Assembly: GCA_024138025.1 (NCBI GenBank)
Contig: JAMXBD010002249.1
Location: 62,001-126,000 of the forward strand
Reading direction: 5' to 3'
DNA: 64,000 nt
Source: Combretum micranthum
Lineage: Eukaryota > Streptophyta > Magnoliopsida > Myrtales > Combretaceae
A model generated the notes under the pieces. It was not told the DNA's origin. It was given only the letters and a program-made list of their open reading frames with translations, and did no database searches. Shown piece by piece: positions 12,866 to 23,600 of this stretch. Numbering within the stretch: position 1 is the first letter of the stretch; each line of letters opens with the position of its first letter. Both the position numbers and the translations under genes were made by a program.

Positions 12866-14147
12866 CGCACCCCCATAGTGCCTGGACTAAATGGGCTCAG
12901 AACGACAGCGACAGTGCTTCTTATGATGCTTATCTCTTTCCATCTCAGGCCCGTTTGGAGCAATTTGGCATTTTCTATCAATTACCAATGGATTTCGGTT
13001 GTCGTTTCAACCATGAGGTCCTTGAATTCTTCGATCTTCCCAATATCCCAGGTATTAAATACAACAAAATCTTTGACCTTATGTTCATTCCTGTTTCTGT
13101 CAATGAGCATGACATCCAATAATTCTTTTATAATCTCACTGATAAGAAGGATGAACATGGTCATCCAAGAATAAAATTAGGACCTGGTGATGAGATCCGT
13201 GATAGATTATGGACCTATATTTATGGGCGAGAAATAGAGATTACTTTTGCTGATATATGTAGCTTCATTGATGTCCCTACTGAAGGGGCTCATCTCATGA
13301 CTGATTTCATGGGGATCTCTTTTATGCACTGGTTTTTGATGTGATTAATGTTGATGGTGATGGCGTCAAGATGAAGCTTTAAAAGCCAAGCGCATGCCCC
13401 ATGCTCATCGTGTTCTTCATCTTTATTTATCTCACAATTATGTTTCTCGAGTTGGTCAACACAAAGCTACTACATTTACTTATTATAGATCATGTATCAA
13501 CTTCTCAATAGGGATTTGATAAATTTTAGGGAAGTTATGGTCACTAATATTAAGAAAGTGACAAATGGCCACATCCGTGCTCTGCTTCGCCATAGTCTCC
13601 TCATCACTTTGCTACTCAAAGGAAAGGGTACGCTTTGTGTTTCCTTCTTGTTCTAAGTCCTCTAAGCCCTATACTATGAATCATCTCACTACTAGCGATT
13701 GGAGGAAGGCGTCTAATGGAGTTTATGTGAGAAAGGAGCCTCTCTTACCTATTCATGGCCTTACCTTGCCTTCAACTCTGATGAAGGTAGTGATGATGAT
13801 GATGGTGTTGATTGTGATTGTCATGGCGATGATATGGATGCTGGAGGTCCTATTCCTCATCATGATGCGCCACCTTGTGGTCCTAGGGATATGCCTGCAC
13901 TTATGGACATCAGTGGACCCCTGGCTCCCCCACTGGTGTCAGTTCTTCCTCTCCATTGCTGATTTGGCTCACTCTTTTGATATCTTCAAAGTAGACATTA
14001 ATAAACACTGATGACTTCACAACTCATGTCAATGATCGCTTCAAATCCATTGCTGACACTCAAGCCCAAATGCAATATGATTTTGACAGCTTCTTTCAGC
14101 ACTTCTACATCATCCATCCTCATCCACCACCATCTACCAAGGACTAG
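12866..14147 (+). pseudogene. extra ORF downstream of RNase H in the SIRE-type element
   Basis: Reading across frames reveals a decayed protein of roughly 400 residues. Part 1 (about 12885-13335) reads KWAQNDSDSASYDAYLF, then LEFFDLPNIPGI, then EIRDRLWTYIYGREIEITFADICSFIDVP, with one stop at about 13120. Part 2 (about 13395-13600) includes PHAHRVLHLYLSHNYVSRVG and LINFREVMVTNIKKVTNGH. Part 3 (about 13770-13920) is acidic (SDEGSDDDDGVDCD), and the C-terminus ends at a TAG at 14145-14147 after HPHPPPSTKD. SIRE-type elements are known for an extra ORF in this position, often called env-like; I see no signal peptide or membrane anchor. The first part resembles ORFs labelled putative plant transposon protein, which is inference from pattern only. 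The open frame at 13565-14011 is out of phase with this reading. Confidence 0.55.
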
Positions 14148-14530
14148 CTTTTTAGTTCTCTTTCTTGTTTGTTTGTATTGGCCCTAGGCCTCTATCATGT
14201 ATTTTGACTCTTGAAACTATCTTACTATCTAGCTTATTTGTTTTTCCTTTGGATATTTGCCTTTCTCCCTTACTTATTATACTCCTTTTGTGGTTTCTTT
14301 CATGTGATCATGTGTGCTGTCATTTTGATGAATGTTTGCTTTCTTCTTGGCTCTCACTATCTTTATTTCTACTCTTGCTTTTTGATGAGGCCAAAGGGGG
14401 AGAAAATATTGTAACTATACTTTGTTTTATACTAAAACTTTGCTTTATTAACCTAATGCCTAACTCAAGGGGAGTATCAAAGTAAGAAGGAGAAATCAAT
14501 CAAGTCTAACTATATAATATTTGTCTTCAT

Positions 14531-14544
14531 CAAAAAGAGGGAGA
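14531..14544 (+). promoter_or_regulatory. polypurine tract
   Basis: CAAAAAGAGGGAGA lies directly before the 3' LTR and would prime plus-strand synthesis. A second purine-rich tract (AAAGGGGGAGAAAA at about 14391) lies upstream, after the extra ORF. Confidence 0.75.
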
Positions 14545-15346
14545 TGGTTGACTCAAATCTATGTATTATTTTGATGAGACAAATATTATAAAGTTAAATA
14601 TGTTAATTGAAAATCCTTGAAAATACATGTTTTATCATATATTTATTAAAGAATTACTTTGTTGAACATTACATGCTTTATTAGAAGATTTCATGTTAGA
14701 TGGCTACCGTCTGGATGCTACAACTTAGCGTCGGACGCCATGAGTCTTAAATTCATGCCGAAAGCAAAGTTTTGGAAATTCTGCTTCACCTATGTTTTAC
14801 ATGCAGGGTCCTCAGCAAGGTCCAGACACTAGTGGAGACGCTTAGTACCATTTGGATGGTACAGATATACCATTCAGATGGTATGCTCTAGAAAAGTAAC
14901 CATTGGAGTATTAATTGTAGACAAAATTTGTTGTTCTAAGGCACGATGGGTAAGTTAAACAAGAAGCCTATATATACATGTTTTCTCTGATATGAAGACT
15001 AGTTGTTGAGCTAGAAAAACTTGTATTAAAGTCTTTTTGTTATTCATTCATTGCATTTGTCTCTAGGTCATTAAATTTACTTTCAAATAAGATAAACAAA
15101 AGTGAGTAATACTCTTGAGTGTGACTTGCCATATTGTAAAAAAGTATTACACAAGTGATTCTTGTCAAGTATTGTTGAGTGGGTGTAGCTCATGTGAGCA
15201 TTGATAACATTGTGATCAATAAAGTGTGTGAAGACCTCATTAGAAGCATTGGTGTGATCATTGAGACTAGGAAGCGGGCCAAACTCCATGTTAAAAATCT
15301 CAGGCTCGATTTTTTCAACCTTACTCTCTTTATTTATTGTATCTTA
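14545..15346 (+). repeat. 3' LTR of the SIRE-type element, 3' end missing
   Basis: It matches the 5' LTR from its TGGTTGACTC start through the segment CTCGATTTTTTCAACCTTA, then diverges after about 15346, so about 150 bp including the poly-C tract is absent or replaced. Confidence 0.8.
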
Positions 15347-17433
15347 TGTTGTATTTGTGATGCGTGTGATTTTTTAATATTAAATTTACCAAAATGTTAA
15401 TCAGATTGTAATTATCTAAACAACTGCATATACATGAGCCCATATTAGATGTATGAAAAAGAGAAGCGCTATGATTGATCTATGAGTTATTTAAAAAGCA
15501 GAATTGAATGAACATTTGTCTTTTCTAGTAAAGTATAGGGTTATTATGGTACATTAAGATGTATTTACCAAACTTATTAACAGAATGAGATAATTAGGAG
15601 TTGAAGAGGTAATTTGCGTATTAAAACTTTATGATGAGATAATTTCTCACTTACTAAAACAACAAAAAAATTATATAAATATTAATTTGATAAAAAATTA
15701 CATAAATATCAATATAGTATCGCATTTAATGCATACAACACTATATTTTAATGTGTATTTCATTAAAGTAGTGCATTATAATTATCCTACCACATTTATT
15801 AAGTGATATATATATTAATTGGTATTTTGATCATTTTTAAATATAATTAATATTTTAGTAATTTTTTAAAAGACGACAGACATAAATTTCATTAACTTAG
15901 GGCAACTATGTTGGTTTTGTTTATAGAATCTTATATAGTACATGTTAGGATAAAATGACGTGATTTTGGTATTAAAACTTTATTTTAAAAAATTAGAGAA
16001 AAGATTTTGAATCCTAGATCTAAATGTGCAAGAAATACCTCCAAGGTAGCAAAAGCAATTTTTGTTTTTTGTTATTAAAAAATATTTATTTATTTCCTTA
16101 TTTATTGATAAAAGAGGCTTACAAAAAAGTGTCGCATTTTTTTGCACAAGTATGGCATTTTCATCCACTGCTCCCCACACACCCTGAATTCAGAAGACAT
16201 TACGTTCACATTGTTCGGCCAATTAGAGCAAAAGCTGGTCTTCAAATTTTTCAAAGAACCAGGGCTAGCGCTAGCCCAGTAACTCCGACGTCCTCGACAG
16301 CAACGCTGACACTAAAGCTGCTCTTCGAATTAGCTTCCCCATTGTGGACGAAACAAATATTTGCTGTTTTAAAATCGATGTTTTAATTGTATCCCATTAA
16401 TTATAATATGATATGTAAATAATTTGTATAACTTAACACATATATTATTCGTTAAAATTGTTACATATTTAATCATGATCTTTTTTTACTCCAAAAGTTC
16501 TTTAATAATAATAAAAAAAAACTTTTTTTACATAAATTAATGCAACGTGAACATATCCCTCTTGAAAATTATGTGGGAAAAGGGAAGAAAAATCCCAAAA
16601 TGGTATTTAGAATATTGATATATGAGACTTGGAGGTTTATATGACTTTGGACTTTTCGTTTTACTTGTTAACATTAAATTTTTAGGTTCAAATGTAAGAT
16701 ATATTATTTTTTTTTTTTTCATAAAATCCTACCTTCAATTTATGAATTTAGTATAACTTAGAATATGCCACAGATTGAAGGCATAACTCAAGTAAAGTAT
16801 TTTCAGAAATTTTTTGGAAGAAAACACTTATAGGTTTTCGCCATTCTAATTATACACATGCCTAATGGTCTATTTGTTGAAAAAAAAAAAAAAAACATTT
16901 TCCAAACTTCTATATTGGTTATAGTCTAAAATTTATTGTGTATGATCAAGTAGTTGTGCTGTTGTGGATCGAGAAGAGGCAGAAACTGGGAATGGAAATT
17001 TTAAGTTTTCAAATTGACGTCATTATCATCATATTCTGCCACTATTTTCCTGTCATAATCACAAATCAAAACCGTCCACCAACGAATGCCTTAATTATCA
17101 AAATTTCCAAGTATAAAATGTGATTACGGAGTACATAGAGAAGCATATAAAATGCTCTTCCACTGCTTATTCTAAAATTACTATGCTCTTCCACCAACAA
17201 TTATTTCCTTTAAAGTATGTTATCGGCCCAAAAAATCCTCCATCCCGTGCTTATTCCAAAAGTACTATGCTCTTCCGCTGGAGACCACTTCAACAATTTG
17301 CTGGACAACTTCAGCTTCAACTCTACATTAATTGTAATATAAAAAAGAAAAAGGCAAAAAACAAGTCAGCTACTTCCACAATGTAATATAAAGTTCTAAG
17401 TTTAAGATAGAAAAATATCACTCCACTTAAAAT
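15347..17433. other. AT-rich intergenic DNA, no gene supported
   Basis: No conserved protein in any frame. The 120-residue ORF at 16024-16386 starts in low-complexity sequence and matches nothing I recognise. An A16 run lies at 16880-16895 and a poly-T run near 16708-16720. A repeated phrase (CTTATTC..AAA..TACTATGCTCTTCC) occurs at about 17165 and 17248. Confidence 0.5.
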
Positions 17434-17620
17434 TGTCAAATCTGTGAAGAAATCCAAGACGATTGTAAAGCATTTCCACAATCGTAGCTGTACAGAAAAG
17501 ATAAGAGGAAAACATATGAACATGATTTTCGTATATCTATTGAAAACAGAACCAAATACAAGAACTTATAGAAGAAGATAAAACAAACTTTACAGTTGTC
17601 AACTAAAACTAACAAAAACA
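17434..17620 (-). repeat. 3' LTR of the - strand Copia element
   Basis: 187 bp. On the + strand it begins TGTCAAATCTGTG and ends AACAAAAACA; in the element sense it starts TGTTTTTGTT and ends TTTGACA. It differs from the 5' copy at only a few positions. Confidence 0.9.
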
Positions 17621-20600
17621 ATGCCCAGCTTGGACATAGCAAAATGCAATTGAACTTCAAAAACATTCTTGGTAAGAAAATCAGCCAGTTGAAGGCGTGA
17701 AGGCACAAAAACAGTAGTGACAAAACCAGCTGCAACCTGATCTCGAACAAAATGAGCATCTATGGTTATATGCTTAGTTCTCCCATGATGACAAGGATGT
17801 TCAGCCAACAATTTTGCTGATTTATTATCACAGAAAAGCTTAACAGGCAAGGAAACATGAACACCTAAGTCTTGAAGCACATAAGATAACCATAACAATT
17901 CTTTAGTAGCAAAACTCATACTTCGATACTCAGCTTCCGTGGAAGATGTAGCCACAATGTTTTTCTTTTTAGTTTTCTAGGAAATTAATGAATTTCCAAG
18001 CAAAACACAATATCCCGAAATAGATTTCCTATCAAGCAAATTAGCACCCCAATTCGAATCTGAAAAGCAAGACAGCTCAAAAGAACTATGACTAGAATAA
18101 AACAATCCCACATCAATAGTTCCCTTTAAATAACGAAGAACATGAAAAACAACATGAAGATGAGCATCACAAGGCTTGGCTAAAAACTGGCTCAATTTGT
18201 GGACAGCAAAAGAAATATCTGGCCATGACATGGTAAGATATAATAAGCGACCAACAAGATGCCTATAAAAAGTAGCATCCTTTAATTCAACACCAACATC
18301 AGTGTATAGAGAAGTACCAGTTGGTAATGGGATACGAGTAGGCTTAGCAACACTCAGTCCTATTTCAATCAACAAATCAGTAATAAACTTGCGTTGATTA
18401 AGAGTAATTCCTTGAGAAGAATGAAATAATTCAAAACGAAGAAAGTATTGAGCAAGACCAAGATCTTTAATGTTGAAAGCAGAATGTAAAGCATCCTTTA
18501 AAAACTTAACCACTCTCATCATCACCTGAAAGAATCATGTCATCAACATACAGCAAGACTACTAAAAAACCAGTGGATGAAACCTGAGTAAACAAGGAAT
18601 GATCATTAGTTGATTGAGTGAAACCATGACTGAGAAGAAATTTAGAAATCTCTAAATTCCACTACCGTGAGGCTTGTTTGAGCCCATATAAGGACTTTAA
18701 AAAACGACAAACTTGCCCTGGTTGACCCTTAGAATATCTTGGTGGTGGAAGCATGAATATTTCTTCATCAAGACTACCATGAAGAAAAGCGTTATTTACA
18801 TTTACTTGATGTAGATTCCAACCTTGAATAGCAACAACTGCTAACAAGAGACGCACAGTCCCTATATTTGCAACTGGAGAAAAAGTAGAATGAAAATCCT
18901 CACCTTCAACTTGAGTATATCCCTTAGCAAGTAATTGGGCCTTGTAGCGTGCAACACTTCCATCTGGATTGTACTTAATTTTGTAAACCCACCGACAACC
19001 AATAGGTTTCTTTTCTGGTGGCAGATCAGTTAATTCCCAAGTCTGATTAAGTTTTAAGGCCTGTAACTCATCATTCATAGCAACATTCCAATGATTATAT
19101 TTAGAAGCCTCAAAATAAGAAGTTGGTTCTTTAACAAGTAACACATTAGCCATTGAACATACATATTCAGATGGATAGACAGAGAAGGAATCTTGTGTAA
19201 ACAAAGGATAACGAGAAGGAATAGAAAAAGAAGCAGTATTTGTATGATGAACAGCATGAACGAAATCACGCAACCAAGTAGGAGAACGTCGTTCACGAAT
19301 TGAACGCCTTAAAATAGAAGAAGAAGATGGAATATGAACAGAGGAATCACAAGCAAGATCATAATTTGTAGAATCAAGAAAAGAGCCATCATCAGAATCA
19401 TCTAAATGAGAGAAAGGAATAGAAGAATGAGGAAATGAACATACATCAGACTTCATTTGATTTTTATAAGGAAAAACATCTTCAACAAATTCAACATCAC
19501 GACTCACAAAGGTCTTCTTAGCTGTCATATCATATACAACATACCCTTTCTGTCCATTAGCATATCCTAAGAAGATACACTTAACACCTCTAGCAGAAAA
19601 TTTATCATTAAGTGGCTCAACATTTGCAGCAAAGCATAAACATCCAAAAATTCGCAAATGATCATAAGTGGGTGATTCTCTAAATAATTTTTCATAAGGA
19701 GTTTGCCAACCTAAAATAGCAATAGGCATTCTATTGATCAAATATGTAGCTGTCAACACACAATCACCCCAAAAATCTTTTGGCAAACCAGCATGAAGAA
19801 GTAAAGCCCTAGCAGTATCAAGAAGATGACGATGCTTGCGTTCAACACGACCATTCTGCTGTGGAGTATAAGGAATAGTCCTTTGATGAATTATTCCATG
19901 TTCTTTAAACAAATTTTGACAATAATGAGACATAAATTCCATGCCATTGTCACTTCTAATGATTTTTGGACAAACATTAAACTGATTCTTCACATAAGCT
20001 ATAAAGGTTGTCAAAATGGAACCCACTTGTGTCTTGTACCGTAATAAATGTGTCCAAGTAGCTCGAGAGCAATCATCAACTATTGTAAGAAAATAATGCT
20101 CACCCATACGTGTTTCCAAATGATATGGACCCCATAGATCAATATGCAACAAACCAAATAAAGTTCCATAAGTATGTTCATTTTTAGTAAAAGACAGACG
20201 ATGACTCTTAGCTAAAGGACATACATCACAGCGAAAGTGTTTGAAATTTAAGTGTTTACAACATTGTAAATGTTCAAGCTTGGACGAAGATGTATGTCCT
20301 AAACGAGCATGAAACAAAGACAAAGAATCAATAGACTTTTTATTTGAAGATACATGGAAGGATGAAGTGTTTTTAATAGAATGATGAAAACTAGACTGCA
20401 ATATATACAGTCCATGAAGAGCATGAGCAACGGCTACACTTTGATTAGTTCTCTGGTCCTGGAAAGAACACAAATGTGTATTAATAACAACTTGCAAAGG
20501 CAAATCTCTAAGAATTCTAGGTATAGATAGAAGATTGTGTTTGAATTCAGGAATAAAGAGAACTTTGGTTAATAACAAATGTCCGGAAATACGAATATCA

Positions 20601-20788
20601 CCAACTTCAAACACTTGTTTAACAGTTCCATCTGGTAAATTTACATGAATAGGATGTGAAAGAATGGTTTTAGAAAGAAACAAAGAGGAAAACGGGGACA
20701 TGTGATCACTAACCCCTGTGTCAACTATCCAAGAACCAACTCCTAAATTGAAAGCTACTGAATTAACAAGAATGAGCCATACCTGCAT
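17599..20788 (-). pseudogene. Copia pol: protease-integrase-RT-RNase H, broken by two stops and a frameshift
   Basis: A 708-codon open frame (20788 to 18662) holds protease (WIVDTGVSDHM), the integrase HHCC finger (HARLGHTSS with CDVCPLAKSH), the DDE core (LHIDLWGPY, SDNGMEF, NGRVERKHRH) and the first half of RT. It ends at a TAG (18662-18664) exactly where related proteins have Gln after KQASR. RT continues with YVDDMILSG near 18545, shifts frame near 18530, runs on (18525-17977), and meets a second TAG (17977-17979) at a conserved Trp. RNase H follows (TSSTEAEYRSM to 17599, overlapping the LTR). The first RT catalytic Asp is Asn (HQVNVNNAFLHG, codon 18800-18802). All three point changes are C-to-T or G-to-A. 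Confidence 0.92.
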
Positions 20789-21897
20789 GATTCACATAAG
20801 AATCATTTGAGAAAGCATAATTCACGGAAGAATCCCCAACTACTCCTTTTGCAGGAACACATTGCTCTTGCATCATTTTTAGAACCTGTTTACAAACATT
20901 TTGAACCAAAACAAGATCCACACCTTTAACATCATTATTAAAATCTAAAGGTGTACTTTGAATTTCCACAGAATTTGCAAAATCATTATAAGTTCCACTA
21001 GTAACCATGTTGGAACTCCTAACTTCTTTGTCCTCTTTCCCTTGTACCATTCCGGATATCCATTGATCTCAAAGCAAGAATCAATTGTATGACCCTCCAT
21101 GTTACAATGCTTACACCGAACTTTTCTTTCTAAAATCTCTCTTATCATATCCTGAACCTTTAACCAAAGATTTTGCAGTAACAAAGGCCGAAACAGATGA
21201 ATCTCCAGTTATCAATTAGAGACCTCTTTTTGTTTTTCAACTTGTAAAACCAAGTAAAAAGCCTTATGCACATTTGGATGAGATCAATAGATAGAATTTG
21301 ATTCCTAACTATTTCATAAGAGTCTGACAATCCCATCAAGAACTGCATGAGTTTTATTTGAGATTCATATTCAACCAGTTTTTCTTGCACAGCACAAGTA
21401 CAATTATTACAAGAACAAACAGGATATGGATTAAGAGCACTCAACTCATCCAAACTCTTCTTCAACTTATTGTAATAAACTATCACTGATTGATTCCCTT
21501 GTCTCATATTGGCAATATCATGTTGGAGTTGAAAAAGAAAAGGTCCATTCGTATGTCCAAATTGTTCATTAATTTCTGTCCACAAATCTTTTACAGTTCG
21601 AACATATATGAAACTCTGACCTAATTCTGGTAACATAGAGTTCAACAACCAACATTTAACCATAGAATCATTTCTATTCCAAAGAACATATTCAGGTGTA
21701 TCTTCGTCTGGCTTAGGTATAGTTCCATCCAGAAAACCTAATTTTAATTTTGCTCCTAAAGCCATACGAATCGATCTACTCCATATCAGAAAATTCGATC
21801 CATTGAAAATAACGTTTCCTAAGGCCATAGTAGGACTATCTGAATTTGACAAAAACAAAGGATCCGTACTCCACAAATTTCTTGATGAATCCGCCAT
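20763..21897 (-). pseudogene. Copia gag, frameshifted
   Basis: The ATG at 21895-21897 gives MADSSRNLWSTDPLF. The gag core follows (NGSNFLIWSRSIRMALGAK, then FLFQLQHDIANMRQGNQSV). A frame break occurs near 21281, another before the zinc knuckle CKHCNMEGHTIDSC at about 21075-21116, and another before 21050. The linker runs to 20763, where a stop separates it from the protease frame by one more shift. The knuckle is followed by GYPEWYKG, also present in the neighbouring + strand element. It builds the particle shell in intact relatives; here it cannot be made whole. Confidence 0.88.
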
Positions 21898-21963
21898 ATT
21901 AAGATAATCCTTCGTGAAGAAACAAACAGGAAAACAATATAGGTCAAGAACGTTACTAGATGC

Positions 21964-21975
21964 GCTCTGATACCA
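21964..21975 (-). promoter_or_regulatory. primer-binding site (initiator tRNA-Met type)
   Basis: On the - strand TGGTATCAGAGC abuts the 5' LTR directly. Confidence 0.9.
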
Positions 21976-22162
21976 TGTCAAATCTGTGAAGAAGTCCAAC
22001 ATGATTGTAAAGCATTTCCACAATCGTAGCTGTAGAGAAAAGATAAGAGGAAAACATATGAAAATGATTTTCGTATATCTATTGAAAACAGAACCAAATA
22101 CAAGAACTTATAGAAGAAGATAAAACAAACTTTACAGTTGTCAACTAAAACTAACAAAAACA
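21976..22162 (-). repeat. 5' LTR of the - strand Copia element
   Basis: 187 bp, direct copy of 17434-17620, with TG...CA ends in the element sense. Confidence 0.9.
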
Positions 22163-22611
22163 AATAAGCTATCCTGAAAAGCTATTCTAGAATAACTAAT
22201 TTATACAAGAATAAATATGTATATTCTCACAAAAATCAAAACAACGAGCCTTAAAATGGAAAAAACGAGAATAGGAGAAGAAAACCCTTCTTTTACAAAC
22301 ACAAGCCTTTATGTTTAGAACTCTGCCCAACTTCTAATGTGAGTAAAGCAAGATTACTAGCAAAAACCTGTAAAGAGTTTATGAAAGTGTATATATATAA
22401 CCATACAAACTCAATACAATACTTATTGATAATACAAGATTAATTAATGAAATACTAGGGGAAAAAAAGATGACGAAAATCTCTATATTCAAACAAATAT
22501 TCCTGCCAATTATTCCAATTAAAAAAAAAAGAAAAATTAAATCTGATTCTTGTTGCAATTCGAACTGCAGCATTTCTCTTCTCGGGTGACTGTTATATTG
22601 AAAAGTTGGAG
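22163..22611. other. spacer between two divergent Copia elements
   Basis: About 450 bp of unique-looking AT-rich sequence separates the 5' LTRs of two elements that face away from each other. No protein is recognised; the 64-residue - strand ORF is low complexity. Confidence 0.5.
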
Positions 22612-22616
22612 AAAGG
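22612..22616. other. target-site duplication AAAGG (left)
   Basis: AAAGG immediately before the 5' LTR is repeated at 27560-27564 immediately after the 3' LTR, the 5-bp duplication expected from Copia integrase. Confidence 0.9.
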
Positions 22617-22891
22617 TGTTGAATATCTAAATTATGTATTTTGTTTTAGTTGCTGATGTATTTTAGTTGCTGTATATAGCTGTCATTTGTTTTGTTCTTT
22701 TATTATAGCCGTACACGTGTCAATATTTAAAGACACATGGCTTTGTATATACAAACTCTTAGGGTTAACAGAATGAATCAAAAAATTTTTTTTACAATCA
22801 GTTACATATCTCCGAAACCCTCTTTTCTCTCGATCTTTTCTTGATCTGATCTGGAAATTGCAAACGATGAAGGATCTTACAAAGTTCTACA
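22617..22891 (+). repeat. 5' LTR of the + strand Copia element
   Basis: 275 bp, TGTTGAATATC to AGTTCTACA. A TATA-like GTATATAC lies near 22745, and a pyrimidine-rich leader (CCCTCTTTTCTCTCG) follows. Confidence 0.93.
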
Positions 22892-22903
22892 TGGTATCAG
22901 AGC
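22892..22903 (+). promoter_or_regulatory. primer-binding site (initiator tRNA-Met type)
   Basis: TGGTATCAGAGC directly abuts the 5' LTR. Confidence 0.92.
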
Positions 22904-22983
22904 CTTGATCTTCTTCTCTGTTTTAGGTCAGGTTTTCTCGACTTTGCTTGGATCTAGTAATTTCTTTTACTTTGATACGCAAG

Positions 22984-23600
22984 ATGAATGTCATAGGTAT
23001 GGATCAAACATATATGATCCACTATACATGTCTGGTTCAGATCATCCTGGTAATGCTATAACTAGTCTGATTTTTACTGGATTGAACTTTTCTGGTTGGA
23101 GTCGTTCGATTAGACTTGCTTTAGGAGCAAAATCGAAATTAGGTTTTATAGATGGATCGGTAAAGAAACCAGATGATGATGATAAAATCAATTTAGAGCG
23201 ATGGATAAGATGCGATTATATGATACGATGCTGGATTTTAAATTCCATGACAAAAGAATTGGCTGAGGGTTTTATGTATGCTCGATCTGCTAAAGAACTT
23301 TGGGAGGAAGTTGTTGAGCGTTATGGTCAGTCGAATGGACCTTTGATATATCAATTGCAACATGAGATTGCAAATGTACGTCAAGGAAATAATTCTGTAA
23401 CTACCTATTATAATCATCTTAAAAGGCTTTGGGATGAATTAGGTAGTCTAGATGTTATTCCGAACTGTGACTGTGGTGTTCTTGCTTCCTGCACTTGTAA
23501 ATTTGTGGATAAGTTGAATGATATGAAGAGTAGAAATCAGTTAATACAATTTCTCATGGGATTAAATGAAAATTTTGAGATATTCGTAGTCATATCTTGT
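22984..23600 (+). pseudogene. Copia gag, N-terminal part
   Basis: The frame holds the gag N-terminal core SGSDHPGNAITSLIFTG, WSRSIRLALGAKSKLGFIDG, WILNSMTKELAEGF and YQLQHEIANVRQGN. The first ATG in this frame is at 23028-23030. A better-placed ATG at about 22999 lies one base out of phase, so the original start may have been lost through a one-base deletion in an A run (inference). Reading fails near 23580, where the frame of NENFE no longer matches the continuing frame ILSIDPLPTISKAYYLIHQV. The rest of gag, with its zinc knuckle, lies in the next feature. Confidence 0.88.

Larger units (their letters stand above)
6427..15346 (+). mobile_element. SIRE/Maximus-type Copia LTR retrotransposon, decayed
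   Basis: Two direct LTR copies begin TG(T/G)TTGACTCAAA at 6427 and 14545. Between them lie, in order, a tRNA-Met type primer-binding site, gag with zinc knuckles, protease, integrase, RT and RNase H (the Copia order), then about 2.3 kb of extra sequence and a polypurine tract. Gag residues such as the NYPYWKCRMKIFL segment, the DSGCSRHMT protease and the long extra 3' region fit the SIRE/Maximus lineage. Stops and frameshifts throughout make it non-autonomous. The 3' LTR loses similarity to the 5' LTR near 15346. Confidence 0.9.
17434..22162 (-). mobile_element. short-LTR Copia retrotransposon, inactivated by nonsense mutations and frameshifts
   Basis: Identical-length 187-bp LTRs bound the element, which reads on the - strand from 22162 down to 17434. 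The primer-binding site follows the 5' LTR, and gag, protease, integrase, RT and RNase H follow in Copia order. The clear 5-bp flank expected of an intact insertion is not seen (AAAAT on the left, AATAA on the right). It is related to, but distinct from, the + strand element at 22617. Confidence 0.92.

Noticed and set aside
13565..14011. 148-residue ORF in the SIRE-type element
   Set aside because: Out of phase with the more protein-like reading that carries the acidic SDEGSDDDDG segment; hydrophobic runs here come from shifted GAT codons.
16024..16386. 120-residue ORF
   Set aside because: No recognisable motif, low-complexity start and no neighbouring exon signals.
17434..22162. 5-bp target duplication for the - strand Copia
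   Set aside because: Flanks AAAAT and AATAA do not match, so I do not claim one.
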